Notes under the pieces: model-generated | Database searches by the model: none | What the model was told of the DNA's origin: nothing | Seen by the model: the letters and a program-made list of their open reading frames with translations, nothing else | Shown here: positions 8,603-17,466 of the stretch, in pieces | Position numbering within the stretch: the first letter of the stretch is position 1 | How the letters are laid out: the number at the start of each line of letters is the position of its first letter | NCBI GenBank assembly: GCA_015059805.1 | Contig: SUZO01000015.1 | Location: 1 to 53,254 of the forward strand | Source: Rikenellaceae bacterium | GTDB taxonomy: Bacteria; Bacteroidota; Bacteroidia; Bacteroidales; Rikenellaceae | Direction: 5' to 3' | DNA length: 53,254 nucleotides | Position numbers and translations under genes: made by a program

Positions 8603-9265
8603 ATGGATGTACGCATAGCCCAAGATTGGAAAGAGATTCTGAGTGAGGAGTTTAGCAAGCCCTACTTTAAGGAGCTTGTGGAGTTTGTACGCGCAGAGTA
8701 TGCCGCAGGAGAGGTCTTTCCAAAGGGGAGAGATATCTTCCGCGCCTTTGATAAGTGCCCATTTGAGAAGTTGAAGGTGGTAATTATCGGTCAAGACCCC
8801 TATCACGGTGTGGGTCAGGCAAATGGACTCTGCTTCTCTGTTGGCGAGGGCGTGCCATTTCCACCGTCGTTGCAGAATATCTTTAAGGAGGTAAACTCTG
8901 ATACTGGCGCACCTATACCTGCAAGCGGAAACCTTGACCGCTGGGCAGAGCAGGGGGTGCTTCTGCTCAATGCGGTGCTAACTGTAAGGGCGCATCAGGC
9001 GGCATCCCACGCAGGTCGTGGCTGGGAGCAGTTTACAGATGCTGTTGTTCGTGCTATCGCTACTCGTAAGCAGGGCGTTGTCTATATGCTCTGGGGAAGT
9101 TATGCACAGCGTAAGGGTGCTATAGCCGACCCAAATAACAACCTTATTCTCAAGAGTGTACATCCGTCGCCACTCTCGTCATATCGCGGATTTTTCGGTT
9201 GCCGCCACTTCTCAAAGGCAAACGACTATTTAGCAAACATTGGTAAAACTCAAATTATCTGGTAG
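8603..9265 (+). CDS. ung: Uracil-DNA glycosylase (family 1)
   Basis: 220 residues, normal family length. The water-activating loop GQDPYHG (63-69, catalytic Asp65) and the minor-groove loop HPSPLS (near 188) are intact, as is LLLNAVLTV between them. The enzyme removes uracil from DNA at the start of base excision repair. The next gene begins 1 nt after its stop, so ung is probably the first gene of a three-gene transcript. Confidence 0.98.
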   Translation: MDVRIAQDWKEILSEEFSKPYFKELVEFVRAEYAAGEVFPKGRDIFRAFDKCPFEKLKVVIIGQDPYHGVGQANGLCFSVGEGVPFPPSLQNIFKEVNSDTGAPIPASGNLDRWAEQGVLLLNAVLTVRAHQAASHAGRGWEQFTDAVVRAIATRKQGVVYMLWGSYAQRKGAIADPNNNLILKSVHPSPLSSYRGFFGCRHFSKANDYLANIGKTQIIW

Positions 9266-9266
9266 T

Positions 9267-9920
9267 ATGGGTAGTCTGAAGAGAGAGAATATCCCCTACA
9301 TCCCGTTGTTGGAGAGTATGGATGAGCAGAGTCTGTTCCAGACGTTGTATGACAAAGGGGTCTATTTAGATGTCAAGTATATAAATTGGGTTGAGCAGTA
9401 TCCCTATGACCCTATTGTCAGTGGATTTATGGCTTTTAGTGATAAGGTGCTTGCTGTCGCCTTTGATGTTGATGAACAGCATGTCCGCGCTGTGGAGATG
9501 AAGGATAATGGAAGCGTGTGGGAGGATAGTTGTGTAGAGCTCTTTATTGATAACCCTACGGGTGAGGGGTACTATAACTTTGAGATGAACGCTATCGGCA
9601 CGCTGCTTGCGGCTTTTCGTCTGTCGCGTAGTAGGGCGATCCATTTTAGTAGCCAGATGCTCTCACAGGTACACCGTTATAGCAGCTTTGAGCATAAACC
9701 TATAGATATTCGCCAGCAGACGCTGTGGAGGGTGGCAATGTTAATACCATTCTCGTTGTTGAACTTGGAGTCCATGCCGCCAGTGTTGAGGGTAAACCTC
9801 TATAAATGTGGCGATAAACTGCTTGAGCCGCACTACCTTAGCTGGTCACCTATAACACTTGATAAACCAAACTTTCACTGTCCCGAATTTTTCGGTACAC
9901 TCATAGCCAAATATGAATAA
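9267..9920 (+). CDS. CBM9-like carbohydrate-binding-fold protein
   Basis: 217 residues from the ATG at 9267. A TTG 27 nt earlier would overlap ung and is less likely. No signal peptide. The pattern AVAFDVDEQHVRA, a negatively charged SVWEDSCVELFID segment, YYNFEMNAIGTL and a late YLSWSPI resemble the family 9-like carbohydrate-binding beta-sandwich found alone in many Bacteroidales proteins. No enzymatic motif is visible. It overlaps the next gene by 8 nt. The ligand is unknown, and cytoplasmic location is inferred from the missing signal. Confidence 0.75.
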   Translation: MGSLKRENIPYIPLLESMDEQSLFQTLYDKGVYLDVKYINWVEQYPYDPIVSGFMAFSDKVLAVAFDVDEQHVRAVEMKDNGSVWEDSCVELFIDNPTGEGYYNFEMNAIGTLLAAFRLSRSRAIHFSSQMLSQVHRYSSFEHKPIDIRQQTLWRVAMLIPFSLLNLESMPPVLRVNLYKCGDKLLEPHYLSWSPITLDKPNFHCPEFFGTLIAKYE

Positions 9921-10995
9921 CGAGAAACTGTTTCAGATAGCCTCTCTCTTTGCCTTTGAGGGTGAGATTGAGAGCATTGAGCCTCTTGGCGAGGGATTTA
10001 TTAACGATACATACGTCGTAACTACCGCTGGCAGTAGCCCAAACTATATCCTGCAGCGCAAAAATCACAACATCTTCCCCGATGTGCCAGCGATGATGGA
10101 TAATATCGCCGCCGTTACAGCGCATATCAAGCGAAAGGTTGCCGACCCAATGCGCCAGACGCTCACCATTACCCCTACGCGCACTGGAGAGCTCTATGCT
10201 CAGGTTGATGGAAACTTCTGGGCAGCTTGCCTATTTATCTCTCGTTCAAAGAGTTATGAGCGAGCTGACACCCTTGCTCTTGCCTATCAGGGTGGCGTGG
10301 GTATAGGTCGCTTCCAGAGTCAGCTGTCGGACTTTACAACCCCTCTACACGAGACTATCAAGGGCTTCCATAATATCCGCCACCGCTTTGAGCAGTGGGA
10401 TGCCTCTGTGGCTGCCGACGCTGCTGGTCGTGTGGCAGAACTTCAGACCGAGATTGGCTGGATAGAGTCTCGCCGCGAGAAGATGCTCGCCTTTTGGAGC
10501 CTTGTTGAGGATGGAACAATCCCTACGCGCGTGACACATAACGATACAAAGCTGAGCAATATCCTCTTTGATGCCGATACCGACGAGGTACTCTGCGCTA
10601 TAGACCTGGATACTGTTATGAGCTCCACCTCGCTCAATGACTTTGGCGATGCTATCCGCTCATATACCAATACGGGCGCTGAGGATGATCGTGACTTGAG
10701 TAGGGTGGGTATGGACATTGATATCTTCCGTGCATACGCTGAGGGCTACCTCTCCGAGCGTAAAGAGAGCCTTACGCAGAGTGAAAAGCAGTGGCTCGCC
10801 TTCTCGGCGCTATACATTACATACGAGCAGGTGTTGCGTTTTCTGATGGACTATATTGATGGTGATAAATACTATAAAACAACCTCTGCAGACCATAATC
10901 TTGTCCGCACGCATGCTCAGTATCGCCTATTGCAGAGCATGGAGTCTCAGTATGATGCGATGCAACAGATTGTTAGTGAACTTGTTGCAGAGTAA
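9913..10995 (+). CDS. APH-fold sugar kinase, NahK-like
   Basis: 360 residues. Kinase motifs of the aminoglycoside-phosphotransferase fold: catalytic loop THNDTKLSNILF (HxDxxxxN) and metal site AIDLDTV. An N-terminal GEGFINDTYVV loop and YILQRKNHNIF resemble N-acetylhexosamine 1-kinase and related Bacteroidales sugar kinases rather than resistance enzymes. A role in phosphorylating a salvaged amino sugar is inference. Its stop is 3 nt from the stop of the convergent rlmH, with no room for a terminator. Confidence 0.8.
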   Translation: MNNEKLFQIASLFAFEGEIESIEPLGEGFINDTYVVTTAGSSPNYILQRKNHNIFPDVPAMMDNIAAVTAHIKRKVADPMRQTLTITPTRTGELYAQVDGNFWAACLFISRSKSYERADTLALAYQGGVGIGRFQSQLSDFTTPLHETIKGFHNIRHRFEQWDASVAADAAGRVAELQTEIGWIESRREKMLAFWSLVEDGTIPTRVTHNDTKLSNILFDADTDEVLCAIDLDTVMSSTSLNDFGDAIRSYTNTGAEDDRDLSRVGMDIDIFRAYAEGYLSERKESLTQSEKQWLAFSALYITYEQVLRFLMDYIDGDKYYKTTSADHNLVRTHAQYRLLQSMESQYDAMQQIVSELVAE

Positions 10996-10998
10996 CTG

Positions 10999-11472
10999 CT
11001 ACTCGTGATGATAGGGTTCACCGCGCAGAATTGTGAATGCGCGGTAGAGCTGTTCGGTAAATATTGCGCGGATAATTTGGTGGGAGAAGGTCATCTTTGA
11101 GAGTGAAATCTTCTCATTTGCGCGTGCATATACCGCCTCAGAGAAGCCGTATGGTCCTCCGATGATAAAGACAAGTCGTTTTACGCCACTGTTCATCCTC
11201 TTTTGTAGCCATTCAGCATACTCTACAGAGCGAAATTCTGCACCCTTCTCGTCAAGAAGCACTACGCGATCGGAGCTCTCAAGAAGGCGTAGTATAGCCT
11301 CGCCCTCGGCACTTTTCTGTTGAGCCTCTGTTAGGGATTTGTTGTTGCGGATGTCGGGTATGTATGTGATAGTGAAGCGGTTGTAGAAGTTTATGCGCTT
11401 GGTGTACATCTCTACAAGGGCTGTAATCTCTTTAGAGTCGGTCTTGCCGATAACTATCAGTTCTATATTCAT
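10999..11472 (-). CDS. rlmH: 23S rRNA pseudouridine-1915 N3-methyltransferase
   Basis: 157 residues, typical RlmH length. The SPOUT knot signatures VFIIGGPYGFSE and LSKMTFSHQIIRAIFTEQLYRA followed by the C-terminal PYHHE are complete. It methylates pseudouridine 1915 in helix 69 of 23S rRNA in assembled 70S ribosomes. The start overlaps the stop of glf by ATGA, placing rlmH as third gene of the DUF4837-glf-rlmH operon. Confidence 0.97.
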   Translation of the reverse strand: MNIELIVIGKTDSKEITALVEMYTKRINFYNRFTITYIPDIRNNKSLTEAQQKSAEGEAILRLLESSDRVVLLDEKGAEFRSVEYAEWLQKRMNSGVKRLVFIIGGPYGFSEAVYARANEKISLSKMTFSHQIIRAIFTEQLYRAFTILRGEPYHHE

Positions 11473-12581
11473 AGCTCAACCTCTAATGCTCGTTTTACAA
11501 TGTGGTGCATGTCGTAGTAGCGATACTCAGCAAGTCTGCCACCGAAAATTACATTACTGCACTGTGCGGCAAGAGTTCGGTACTTCTCGGCAAGGGCGCT
11601 GTTGCGACTGTCGGCGATAGGGTAGTAAGGCTCGCTGCCAGCACTCCACTCTGCAGGATACTCGCGCGTGATAATAGTATGAGCCGCTGTGCAGCTACGG
11701 TCAAAGTGGCGATGCTCGATAATGCGGGTGTAGTCAGGGGTGGTGTCTGTAAAGTTCATCACCGCCACACCTTGATAGTTACTCTTCTCAATACGCTCAT
11801 CCTCAAAGCGTAGCGTGCGATACTCTAATGCACCAAAGCGGTAGTCAAAATATCGGTCAATTTCGCCAGTGTAGACAATCTTACTGGCAAGTGACTCAAA
11901 ATATTCGCGCCTATCAAAAAAGTCGCTGTTTAGCTCAACCTCTGCACCCTCTAACAACTTCTCTATAAAGGCGTTGTATCCTCCACGAGGAATACCCTGA
12001 TAGGTGTCGTTAAAGTAGTTGTTGTTGTAGGTAAACCTTACGGGTAGTCGGCGGATAATATCGGCAGGTAGGTCAGCGCATCGTCTGCCCCACTGCTTCT
12101 CGGTGTAGCCCTTGATAAGGGTGTTGTATATATCTGTGCCGACAAGGGAAATGGCTTGCTGCTCAAGGTTTTGAGGTGTTCCTATGCCGCACTCAGCTCG
12201 CTGCTCGGCTATCTTCGCCTCTGCCTGCTCAGGGGTGGTTACGCCCCAGAGTTGCACAAAGGTATTCATATTAAATGGCAGGTTGTATATCTTGCCGCGA
12301 TAGAAAGCAACGGGCGAGTTGATATAAGGTACAAACTCCACGATAGAGTTTACCCACTGCCACACATCGGTATCCGAGGTGTGGAAGATATGGGGTCCAT
12401 AGCGATGAACTGCAACGCCGTCAATATCTACGCAGTGTAGATTTCCGCCCGTATGACCTCGGCGGTCAATAACTTTGACCCTCTTGCCAGCCTTCACGGC
12501 ACGATAAGCCACCACAGAGCCGAAGAGCCCTGCGCCAACGATAAGAATATCGTATGGTTTGCTATTTTGACGGCTCTGCAC
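11469..12581 (-). CDS. glf: UDP-galactopyranose mutase
   Basis: 370 residues. FAD-binding GAGLFGSVVA (16-25) near the N-terminus, then RRGHTGGN, RYGPHIFHT and the C-terminal FAD contact GGRLAEYRYYDM. It interconverts UDP-galactopyranose and UDP-galactofuranose for galactofuranose-containing surface glycans. The start is GTG at 12581: no ATG lies between there and the FAD motif. This overlaps the end of the DUF4837 gene by 20 bp. The GT2 glycosyltransferase 11 kb away could be a user of the product, but nothing links them directly. Confidence 0.96.
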   Translation of the reverse strand: MQSRQNSKPYDILIVGAGLFGSVVAYRAVKAGKRVKVIDRRGHTGGNLHCVDIDGVAVHRYGPHIFHTSDTDVWQWVNSIVEFVPYINSPVAFYRGKIYNLPFNMNTFVQLWGVTTPEQAEAKIAEQRAECGIGTPQNLEQQAISLVGTDIYNTLIKGYTEKQWGRRCADLPADIIRRLPVRFTYNNNYFNDTYQGIPRGGYNAFIEKLLEGAEVELNSDFFDRREYFESLASKIVYTGEIDRYFDYRFGALEYRTLRFEDERIEKSNYQGVAVMNFTDTTPDYTRIIEHRHFDRSCTAAHTIITREYPAEWSAGSEPYYPIADSRNSALAEKYRTLAAQCSNVIFGGRLAEYRYYDMHHIVKRALEVEL

Positions 12582-13608
12582 TCTTAGGGAATGAAATTAG
12601 GTAGACCAGATGCTCCAAAGGACGGATAAAGTTGCGCTTGCCATACTTTGGACTGTGAACATAGCAGTCCAAAGTAAAGACCTCATTTGTAGCGTTGTTG
12701 ATAGTTGTGTAGCTGACAAATGGACCACCCATATAGTCGTTCTCAACATCCCAGAAGCCGCGCATTTCAATCCACTCCTTGCCATTTACAACAACAGAAC
12801 GGTAGAGTGGAGCAAATGGTTTGTAGTTGCCGTCGGCATCTGGAATCTGCTCAACGGTAATCATATACGAGCCGTCACTTGGACCAGGGATGCGCTTGGC
12901 AAAGTTGTTGCGCATAGCTACAAGGTAGTCGGCTGTAAGGCTGCCCTTGCCACGATATGGGTAGCTGTAGCAGAAAAAGCCCTGGCTGGCTGTCGGAAAC
13001 TCGTATGATGCCCAGAGAAAGTCCTGGCTCTGTGAGCGAAGCTCATAACCCTTTGGTATGCGAACATCAATGTCAAACTCGTTGTGCAGCAGGTCGTTAA
13101 GAACCTTGACGTTGTGCTTCTCGGCGTAGGCAATGGTGCGGTTACGCTCGGCAATTTCAAGCACTTTTAGTAGAGCATCGCCATTGGTATTTAGATACTC
13201 CAAAGCCGCCTGCTGTGTTGGCGCTTGGAAGGTGAGCACTATCTGCGGAGCGGCATCAACATCATACTGAGCCACAATCTGCGCCTGTGTAACCTTGTCC
13301 GAGATTACCACCTTCAGTATGTTGCGGTGCTGGAGCAGCAGGTGACGGAAGTCGCCAGCGGTAATGCGTAGCACGTTAAACATCGGCTCGTTCTGGTTGA
13401 GCATCTCTACTGGCTGCTCAAGCAGTTCGCGTAACTTACTACCAACTTCACCCTCCCACTCGGCATTGTTACAGATAACAAGCACCTCGTATGCAGAGCC
13501 TTGGATAGGCTTCTTGTTACTCTCTCCAGAGAGTGTGCGAATCTCGCGGCAACTAACGGCTGCGAGGAGAAAAAGTAGCAGAGTTGTAATCTTTGCAAAT
13601 AGTTTCAT
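12562..13608 (-). CDS. DUF4837 family lipoprotein
   Basis: 348 residues. Signal peptide with lipobox LAAVSC (Cys near 20), so an envelope lipoprotein. The remainder matches the Bacteroidetes-only DUF4837 pattern, including a VLVICNNAEWEGEVG start of the folded part and GYELRSQSQDFLWASYEF in the middle. Function unknown. It leads an operon with glf and rlmH and is transcribed from a promoter that faces and interleaves with that of the polysaccharide deacetylase gene. Confidence 0.88.
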   Translation of the reverse strand: MKLFAKITTLLLFLLAAVSCREIRTLSGESNKKPIQGSAYEVLVICNNAEWEGEVGSKLRELLEQPVEMLNQNEPMFNVLRITAGDFRHLLLQHRNILKVVISDKVTQAQIVAQYDVDAAPQIVLTFQAPTQQAALEYLNTNGDALLKVLEIAERNRTIAYAEKHNVKVLNDLLHNEFDIDVRIPKGYELRSQSQDFLWASYEFPTASQGFFCYSYPYRGKGSLTADYLVAMRNNFAKRIPGPSDGSYMITVEQIPDADGNYKPFAPLYRSVVVNGKEWIEMRGFWDVENDYMGGPFVSYTTINNATNEVFTLDCYVHSPKYGKRNFIRPLEHLVYLISFPKSAEPSK

Positions 13609-13633
13609 AGTGACCTTAGTAATGATATTACCA

Positions 13634-13664
13634 CAAAAATATACATTATTTGTGCAAATTCAAA
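13634..13664 (-). promoter_or_regulatory. DUF4837-glf-rlmH promoter
   Basis: Minus strand: TTTG (13664-13661), 19 nt, TATTTTTG (13641-13634). It interleaves with the plus-strand promoter at 13649-13681. Confidence 0.65.
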
Positions 13665-13681
13665 ATTATTGACTACATTTG
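13649..13681 (+). promoter_or_regulatory. Polysaccharide deacetylase promoter, near-leaderless
   Basis: TTTG (13649-13652), 21 nt, TACATTTG (13674-13681). The ATG at 13686 is only 4 nt beyond the -7 box, so the transcript would begin at or beside the start codon. Confidence 0.65.
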
Positions 13682-13685
13682 CCTT

Positions 13686-14294
13686 ATGAAAATCAAACCA
13701 CCGAAGTTTATACGACGCCTAATGCCCGATCTTATTTGGGAAATTGAGGATAACGATGGCGTCTATTTGACTTTTGACGATGGACCTACTCCAGGCGTCA
13801 CAGAGTGGATTCTCGCTACCCTTAAGCGATATAACGCCAAGGCAACATTCTTTGTGCTTGGCAAGAATGTTGAGATGTACCCAGACCTATATCAGAAGAT
13901 TCTTGCTGAGGGACATAAGGTGGGTAATCATACATACTCGCACCAGAAGGGGTGGGGTATGTCGCTTGAGAGGTATCTTGAGGATGTTGATTTTGCGGGC
14001 GACTTTATCCACTCGGAGCTCTTTCGCCCTCCATACGCTCGCGTAACACCGTCGCAGGTGAGGGCTGTGGCGCAGAAGTATAAGATTGTGATGTGGGATA
14101 TTGTCTCGCGTGACTATAACCGCTCACTCTCGCCTGAGAAGTGCCTTAAGAGTGTTACCGACTATCTCACTGCTGGCTCTATTGTGGTGTTCCACGACTC
14201 AGAGAAGGCATTTAAGAATATGAGCTACGCACTGCCTCGTACCCTTAAGTATGTGCAACAGCTGGGGCTGAAGTGTAAAATTATAGAACTGTAA
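13686..14294 (+). CDS. Polysaccharide deacetylase (NodB/CE4 domain)
   Basis: 202 residues from the ATG at 13686; an upstream in-frame ATG at 13650 lies inside the promoter and is rejected. The CE4 motifs are in order: TFDDGP (catalytic base and metal Asp), HTYSH (metal His pair), RPPYAR, WDIVSRDY, and FHDSE at the end. No signal peptide is evident; the N-terminus is basic (MKIKPPKFIRRLMP). Likely acts on an N- or O-acetylated glycan. The gene is followed after 3 nt by ubiX. Confidence 0.92.
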   Translation: MKIKPPKFIRRLMPDLIWEIEDNDGVYLTFDDGPTPGVTEWILATLKRYNAKATFFVLGKNVEMYPDLYQKILAEGHKVGNHTYSHQKGWGMSLERYLEDVDFAGDFIHSELFRPPYARVTPSQVRAVAQKYKIVMWDIVSRDYNRSLSPEKCLKSVTDYLTAGSIVVFHDSEKAFKNMSYALPRTLKYVQQLGLKCKIIEL

Positions 14295-14297
14295 ACT

Positions 14298-14846
14298 ATG
14301 AAAGTCATCGTCGCCGTTACTGCCGCCAGTGGTGGAATATATGCTCGCCAACTGCTCTATCAACTTATTGATAGCGAGCAGGTTGAGCGTGTCGCCCTGA
14401 TATTTAGCAGCAATGCCGAGGCGGTGCTTGCAACAGAGGGGGTTGTGCTTCCAGAGAGCCGCAAGATTGTCCGATACAGTAACGACGATATGTTTGCAAG
14501 TGTGGCAAGCGGCTCACAGAATTGGGATGCTATGGTGGTTGTGCCGTCAAGCGTGGGTACTGTGGCGCGAATTGCTGCAGCAACTTCGCAGAGCCTTATT
14601 GAGCGCGCCGCCGATGTAATGCTCAAGGAGCGTAGGCGACTTATTGTCGTTGTGCGCGAAACGCCACTCTCGCTTATCCACCTCAGAAATATGACTACCC
14701 TTACCGAGGCGGGGGCGGTCGTTCTTCCCGCCTCTCCATCTTTCTACTCACGCCCAGAGACCGTTGAGGCGCTCTGCACGACTGTTACCGAGCGAATAGT
14801 CGCTCTTCTTGGTATTTCTGCTCCACATTACAAGTGGGGTGAGTAA
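14298..14846 (+). CDS. ubiX: Flavin prenyltransferase UbiX
   Basis: 182 residues. The family's N-terminal VAVTAASGGIYA, the VVPSSVGTVARIA segment, RRLIVVVRETPLS and late ASPSFYSRPET are present. UbiX makes prenylated FMN, the cofactor of UbiD decarboxylases; no ubiD lies in this window. Only 3 nt separate it from the deacetylase gene, so the two are co-transcribed. Confidence 0.95.
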   Translation: MKVIVAVTAASGGIYARQLLYQLIDSEQVERVALIFSSNAEAVLATEGVVLPESRKIVRYSNDDMFASVASGSQNWDAMVVVPSSVGTVARIAAATSQSLIERAADVMLKERRRLIVVVRETPLSLIHLRNMTTLTEAGAVVLPASPSFYSRPETVEALCTTVTERIVALLGISAPHYKWGE

Positions 14847-14937
14847 TAATCTACACTTTTACACGTTTATTAAACATAGGTAAAAATGCCTATAGTAATC
14901 TTTTTTACATACAAATCAAAAAAAAACACTACTTTGT

Positions 14938-14968
14938 GTTGCATAGTAGTAAAAAATTACTACCTTTG
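14938..14968 (+). promoter_or_regulatory. Promoter of the TonB-type beta-barrel gene
   Basis: GTTG (14938-14941), 19 nt, TACCTTTG (14961-14968). The leader to the ATG at 15002 is about 30 nt. Confidence 0.65.
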
Positions 14969-15001
14969 CATCAGAAACAGAAAATAAAACTTCAAAAGGT
15001 T

Positions 15002-17407
15002 ATGAAAAAGTTAGGTTTAATGATGTTGTCTTCTCTGCTGGTGCTCAGTGCATCGGCAGAGAGCATTGTTCGTGGTCGCGTAATGGATAGCCAGCGTAGG
15101 GCAGTAGGCTATGCAACGGTAGCGGCGGAGCAAGAGGGTAAGGTAGTGACTGCTGTGGCAGCGGGTGCTGATGGCAGATTTGAGATTACGATTGCCAAGG
15201 ATGGAGAGTACACTGTTGAGCTCTCTGCCGTAGGTTACAAGAGTGAAATGCGCAAAGTATCGGCTGTGGGCAAGCTGATAGATTTGGGTGAGGTGGTGCT
15301 TAATGAGGGTGTAGCGGTAGATGCTGTGGCGGTGACAGTTCAGAAGCCGATTGTTATTGCCGACGCAGAGAAGCTGAGCTACTCTGTTGAGGATGACCCA
15401 GAGGCGCAGTCTAGCACCCTTGAGGAGATTATCCGCAAGATTCCGCAGCTTACTATTGATGCCGACGGCAAGGTGCTGATGAATGGTCAGAGCGACTACA
15501 AGATTTTGGTAAACGGTCGCGCGGCAGGTGCTATGGGTCGTAACTTTAACGAGATTATTAAGTCTATGCCCGCCTCGTCTATCAAAAAGATTGAGGTAAT
15601 TACCAATCCATCAATGAAATACGATGCCGAGGGTGCGGGCGGTGTGCTCAATATCATCACTTCAAAGACCCGCTTTGACGGTTATAATGGAAATGTGAGC
15701 CTTGCTGGTAGCAACTCGTTTAACCGTAACTATGCTGGTCAATTCTCAAGTAACTTTACCGTTCAGAAAGATAAGTTCTCGCTCTCTGGTGGTCTCTATA
15801 TGGGCGGTAGTGATAGCGATAACGATCCTACAGGTTTTCACGATGCTGTGATGGAGAATCTCAATGCCAATGCTCCATACTCAAAGCTGCATCAGCAGAC
15901 AGAGCGGGGTTGGGGCGGCAGAAACCTCTATGCAAACCTCAGTATGGGTTATCAGATTGACTCGCTTAACCTACTCAACATTGAGGCGAGCTGCTGGTTT
16001 GGAAATTGGAACTCAACATCGCACAATATCAACTCCTACTTCGGGGCGGATGATCGTTTGCTTAACAGCTTTTCGGCTGAAGAGTATAGCAAAAACCGCT
16101 GGAAGGGCGTTGATGTGCTTGCGGCATACGAGCATACCTTTGCGGGCAAAGAGGGGCATAACCTTACTGTGTCGGAGTACTTCTCAGTAACTCCACCAAC
16201 GGAGAGTATCAACAATGAGGATACTTTTTACTCTGACGGCACGCAGTTTCTATACTCTACCGTTTCGCTTGATCGTGGCTTTGATAATGTGCTGCAGGCG
16301 GACTATAACAATAAGTGGGGCAAGCACTCGTTTGAGGCTGGTGCAAAGCATACAGTGGAGTATAGCTCGCTGGAGCAGTCAGCAGCAACATCCGTACACG
16401 CCTCTACAACAACACTAACGAAGAATATTGCGGCTCTTTATGCGGGCTATGCCTTTAACCATAAAAATCTTACCGCCCGCGCGGGTGCTCGCCTTGAGGG
16501 TGCATGGTATGACTCCAAGAGCGTGATGGAGAAGACGGAGCAGTATAGCAGTGTGCTGGTAAATGTTGTGCCATATCTCTCACTCTCCTACAAGATTAAG
16601 GAGGGGCATAACCTCTCGCTATCCTACTCCGAGCGACTCTCTCGCCCTAGTATTCGTTCTCTCTCGCCATTTGTCACTCAGACCTCGCTCTCGCGTAGCT
16701 ACGGAAATCCAGACCTTAAGACGGGCGTAAATCACAGCGTAAGGCTCAAGTATGCCTGGATGAACAACAAATGGACCGTATCGCCAGAGATTATGACAAT
16801 GTTCTCGAATAACCGTGTGGCGCCGTATCAGTTTGTAGATAAAGAAGGACTAATTAACAGCACCTATCTAAACCACGGTCGTAACCGCGCCTATGCGCTC
16901 CAGACCTCGCTCTCTTACCGCCCATCCAAGAAGTTGCAGCTCTCGGCAGACCTTCGCGCGGGATACTTTGAGGAGGGAATACCGTCAGAAGATGTCGCTG
17001 TTGCAGGCTGGGCATTCTCGGAGAGTGTAAATGCTACAATAGCACTCTGGAAGGGGGCGCGACTGACAGTGAGCGAGTACTGCGCAAAGATGCAGCCACA
17101 GCAGACTATGGTGGCGCAGAATTGGTTCCTCACAACCTCTGCACGACTTGGTCAGAAGTTCCTTAAGGATAAGCTGGAGCTCTCCCTCTCGGTGCAGAAT
17201 CCTCATAGCAAAACGATGAAGCACGACCTTCTGATGACTGCACCAACCTACGTGCAGAGACTTGTGGCTACGAATGTTTCGCGCTCTATTCGCTTCTCAA
17301 TCTCCTACCGTTTTGGTAAGCAGGGACTCTATGTTAAGCGAACACGACGCAAGGCGGACTCAACTACCGAAGAGATTGGCGGTGGTCAGCAGCAGACAGG
17401 TATGTAA
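15002..17407 (+). CDS. TonB-dependent-receptor-like outer membrane beta-barrel
   Basis: 801 residues from the ATG at 15002; a TTG-initiated extension upstream lies within the promoter. Signal peptide, then a carboxypeptidase-regulatory-like beta-sandwich (about 25-105: IVRGRVMDSQRRAVGYATV), a plug domain (about 120-225, with ILVNGRAAGAMGRN and AGGVLNIITSKT), and a large C-terminal beta-barrel with the NPDLKTG motif. This is the OMP_b-brl_3 type that lacks a SusD partner; none is encoded next door. The imported or exported ligand is unknown. The gene stands alone, ended by a bidirectional terminator. Confidence 0.9.
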   Translation: MKKLGLMMLSSLLVLSASAESIVRGRVMDSQRRAVGYATVAAEQEGKVVTAVAAGADGRFEITIAKDGEYTVELSAVGYKSEMRKVSAVGKLIDLGEVVLNEGVAVDAVAVTVQKPIVIADAEKLSYSVEDDPEAQSSTLEEIIRKIPQLTIDADGKVLMNGQSDYKILVNGRAAGAMGRNFNEIIKSMPASSIKKIEVITNPSMKYDAEGAGGVLNIITSKTRFDGYNGNVSLAGSNSFNRNYAGQFSSNFTVQKDKFSLSGGLYMGGSDSDNDPTGFHDAVMENLNANAPYSKLHQQTERGWGGRNLYANLSMGYQIDSLNLLNIEASCWFGNWNSTSHNINSYFGADDRLLNSFSAEEYSKNRWKGVDVLAAYEHTFAGKEGHNLTVSEYFSVTPPTESINNEDTFYSDGTQFLYSTVSLDRGFDNVLQADYNNKWGKHSFEAGAKHTVEYSSLEQSAATSVHASTTTLTKNIAALYAGYAFNHKNLTARAGARLEGAWYDSKSVMEKTEQYSSVLVNVVPYLSLSYKIKEGHNLSLSYSERLSRPSIRSLSPFVTQTSLSRSYGNPDLKTGVNHSVRLKYAWMNNKWTVSPEIMTMFSNNRVAPYQFVDKEGLINSTYLNHGRNRAYALQTSLSYRPSKKLQLSADLRAGYFEEGIPSEDVAVAGWAFSESVNATIALWKGARLTVSEYCAKMQPQQTMVAQNWFLTTSARLGQKFLKDKLELSLSVQNPHSKTMKHDLLMTAPTYVQRLVATNVSRSIRFSISYRFGKQGLYVKRTRRKADSTTEEIGGGQQQTGM

Positions 17408-17410
17408 AAA

Positions 17411-17446
17411 AATGGGGGTGGCTAATTTACTTTAGCCATCCCCATT
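17411..17446. terminator. Bidirectional terminator between convergent genes
   Basis: Arms 17411-17425 and 17432-17446 form a 15-bp stem (AATGGGGGTGGCTAA on the left) with one G-T pair, flanked by an A-run on the left and a T-rich stretch on the right. It serves both the beta-barrel gene and sdaA. Confidence 0.8.
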
Positions 17447-17466
17447 GTCTATTTTAATTCTTATCT

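Noticed and set aside
9240..9266. TTG start for the CBM9-like protein inside ung
   Set aside because: The ATG at 9267, 1 nt after the ung stop, gives the usual tight coupling and no loss of conserved residues.
9913..10995. Aminoglycoside resistance phosphotransferase
   Set aside because: The fold is shared, but the N-terminal loop and context fit sugar kinases of the NahK type, not resistance enzymes.
14936..15001. N-terminal extension of the TonB-type barrel
   Set aside because: It would start with TTG inside the promoter and place 22 residues before a normal signal peptide.
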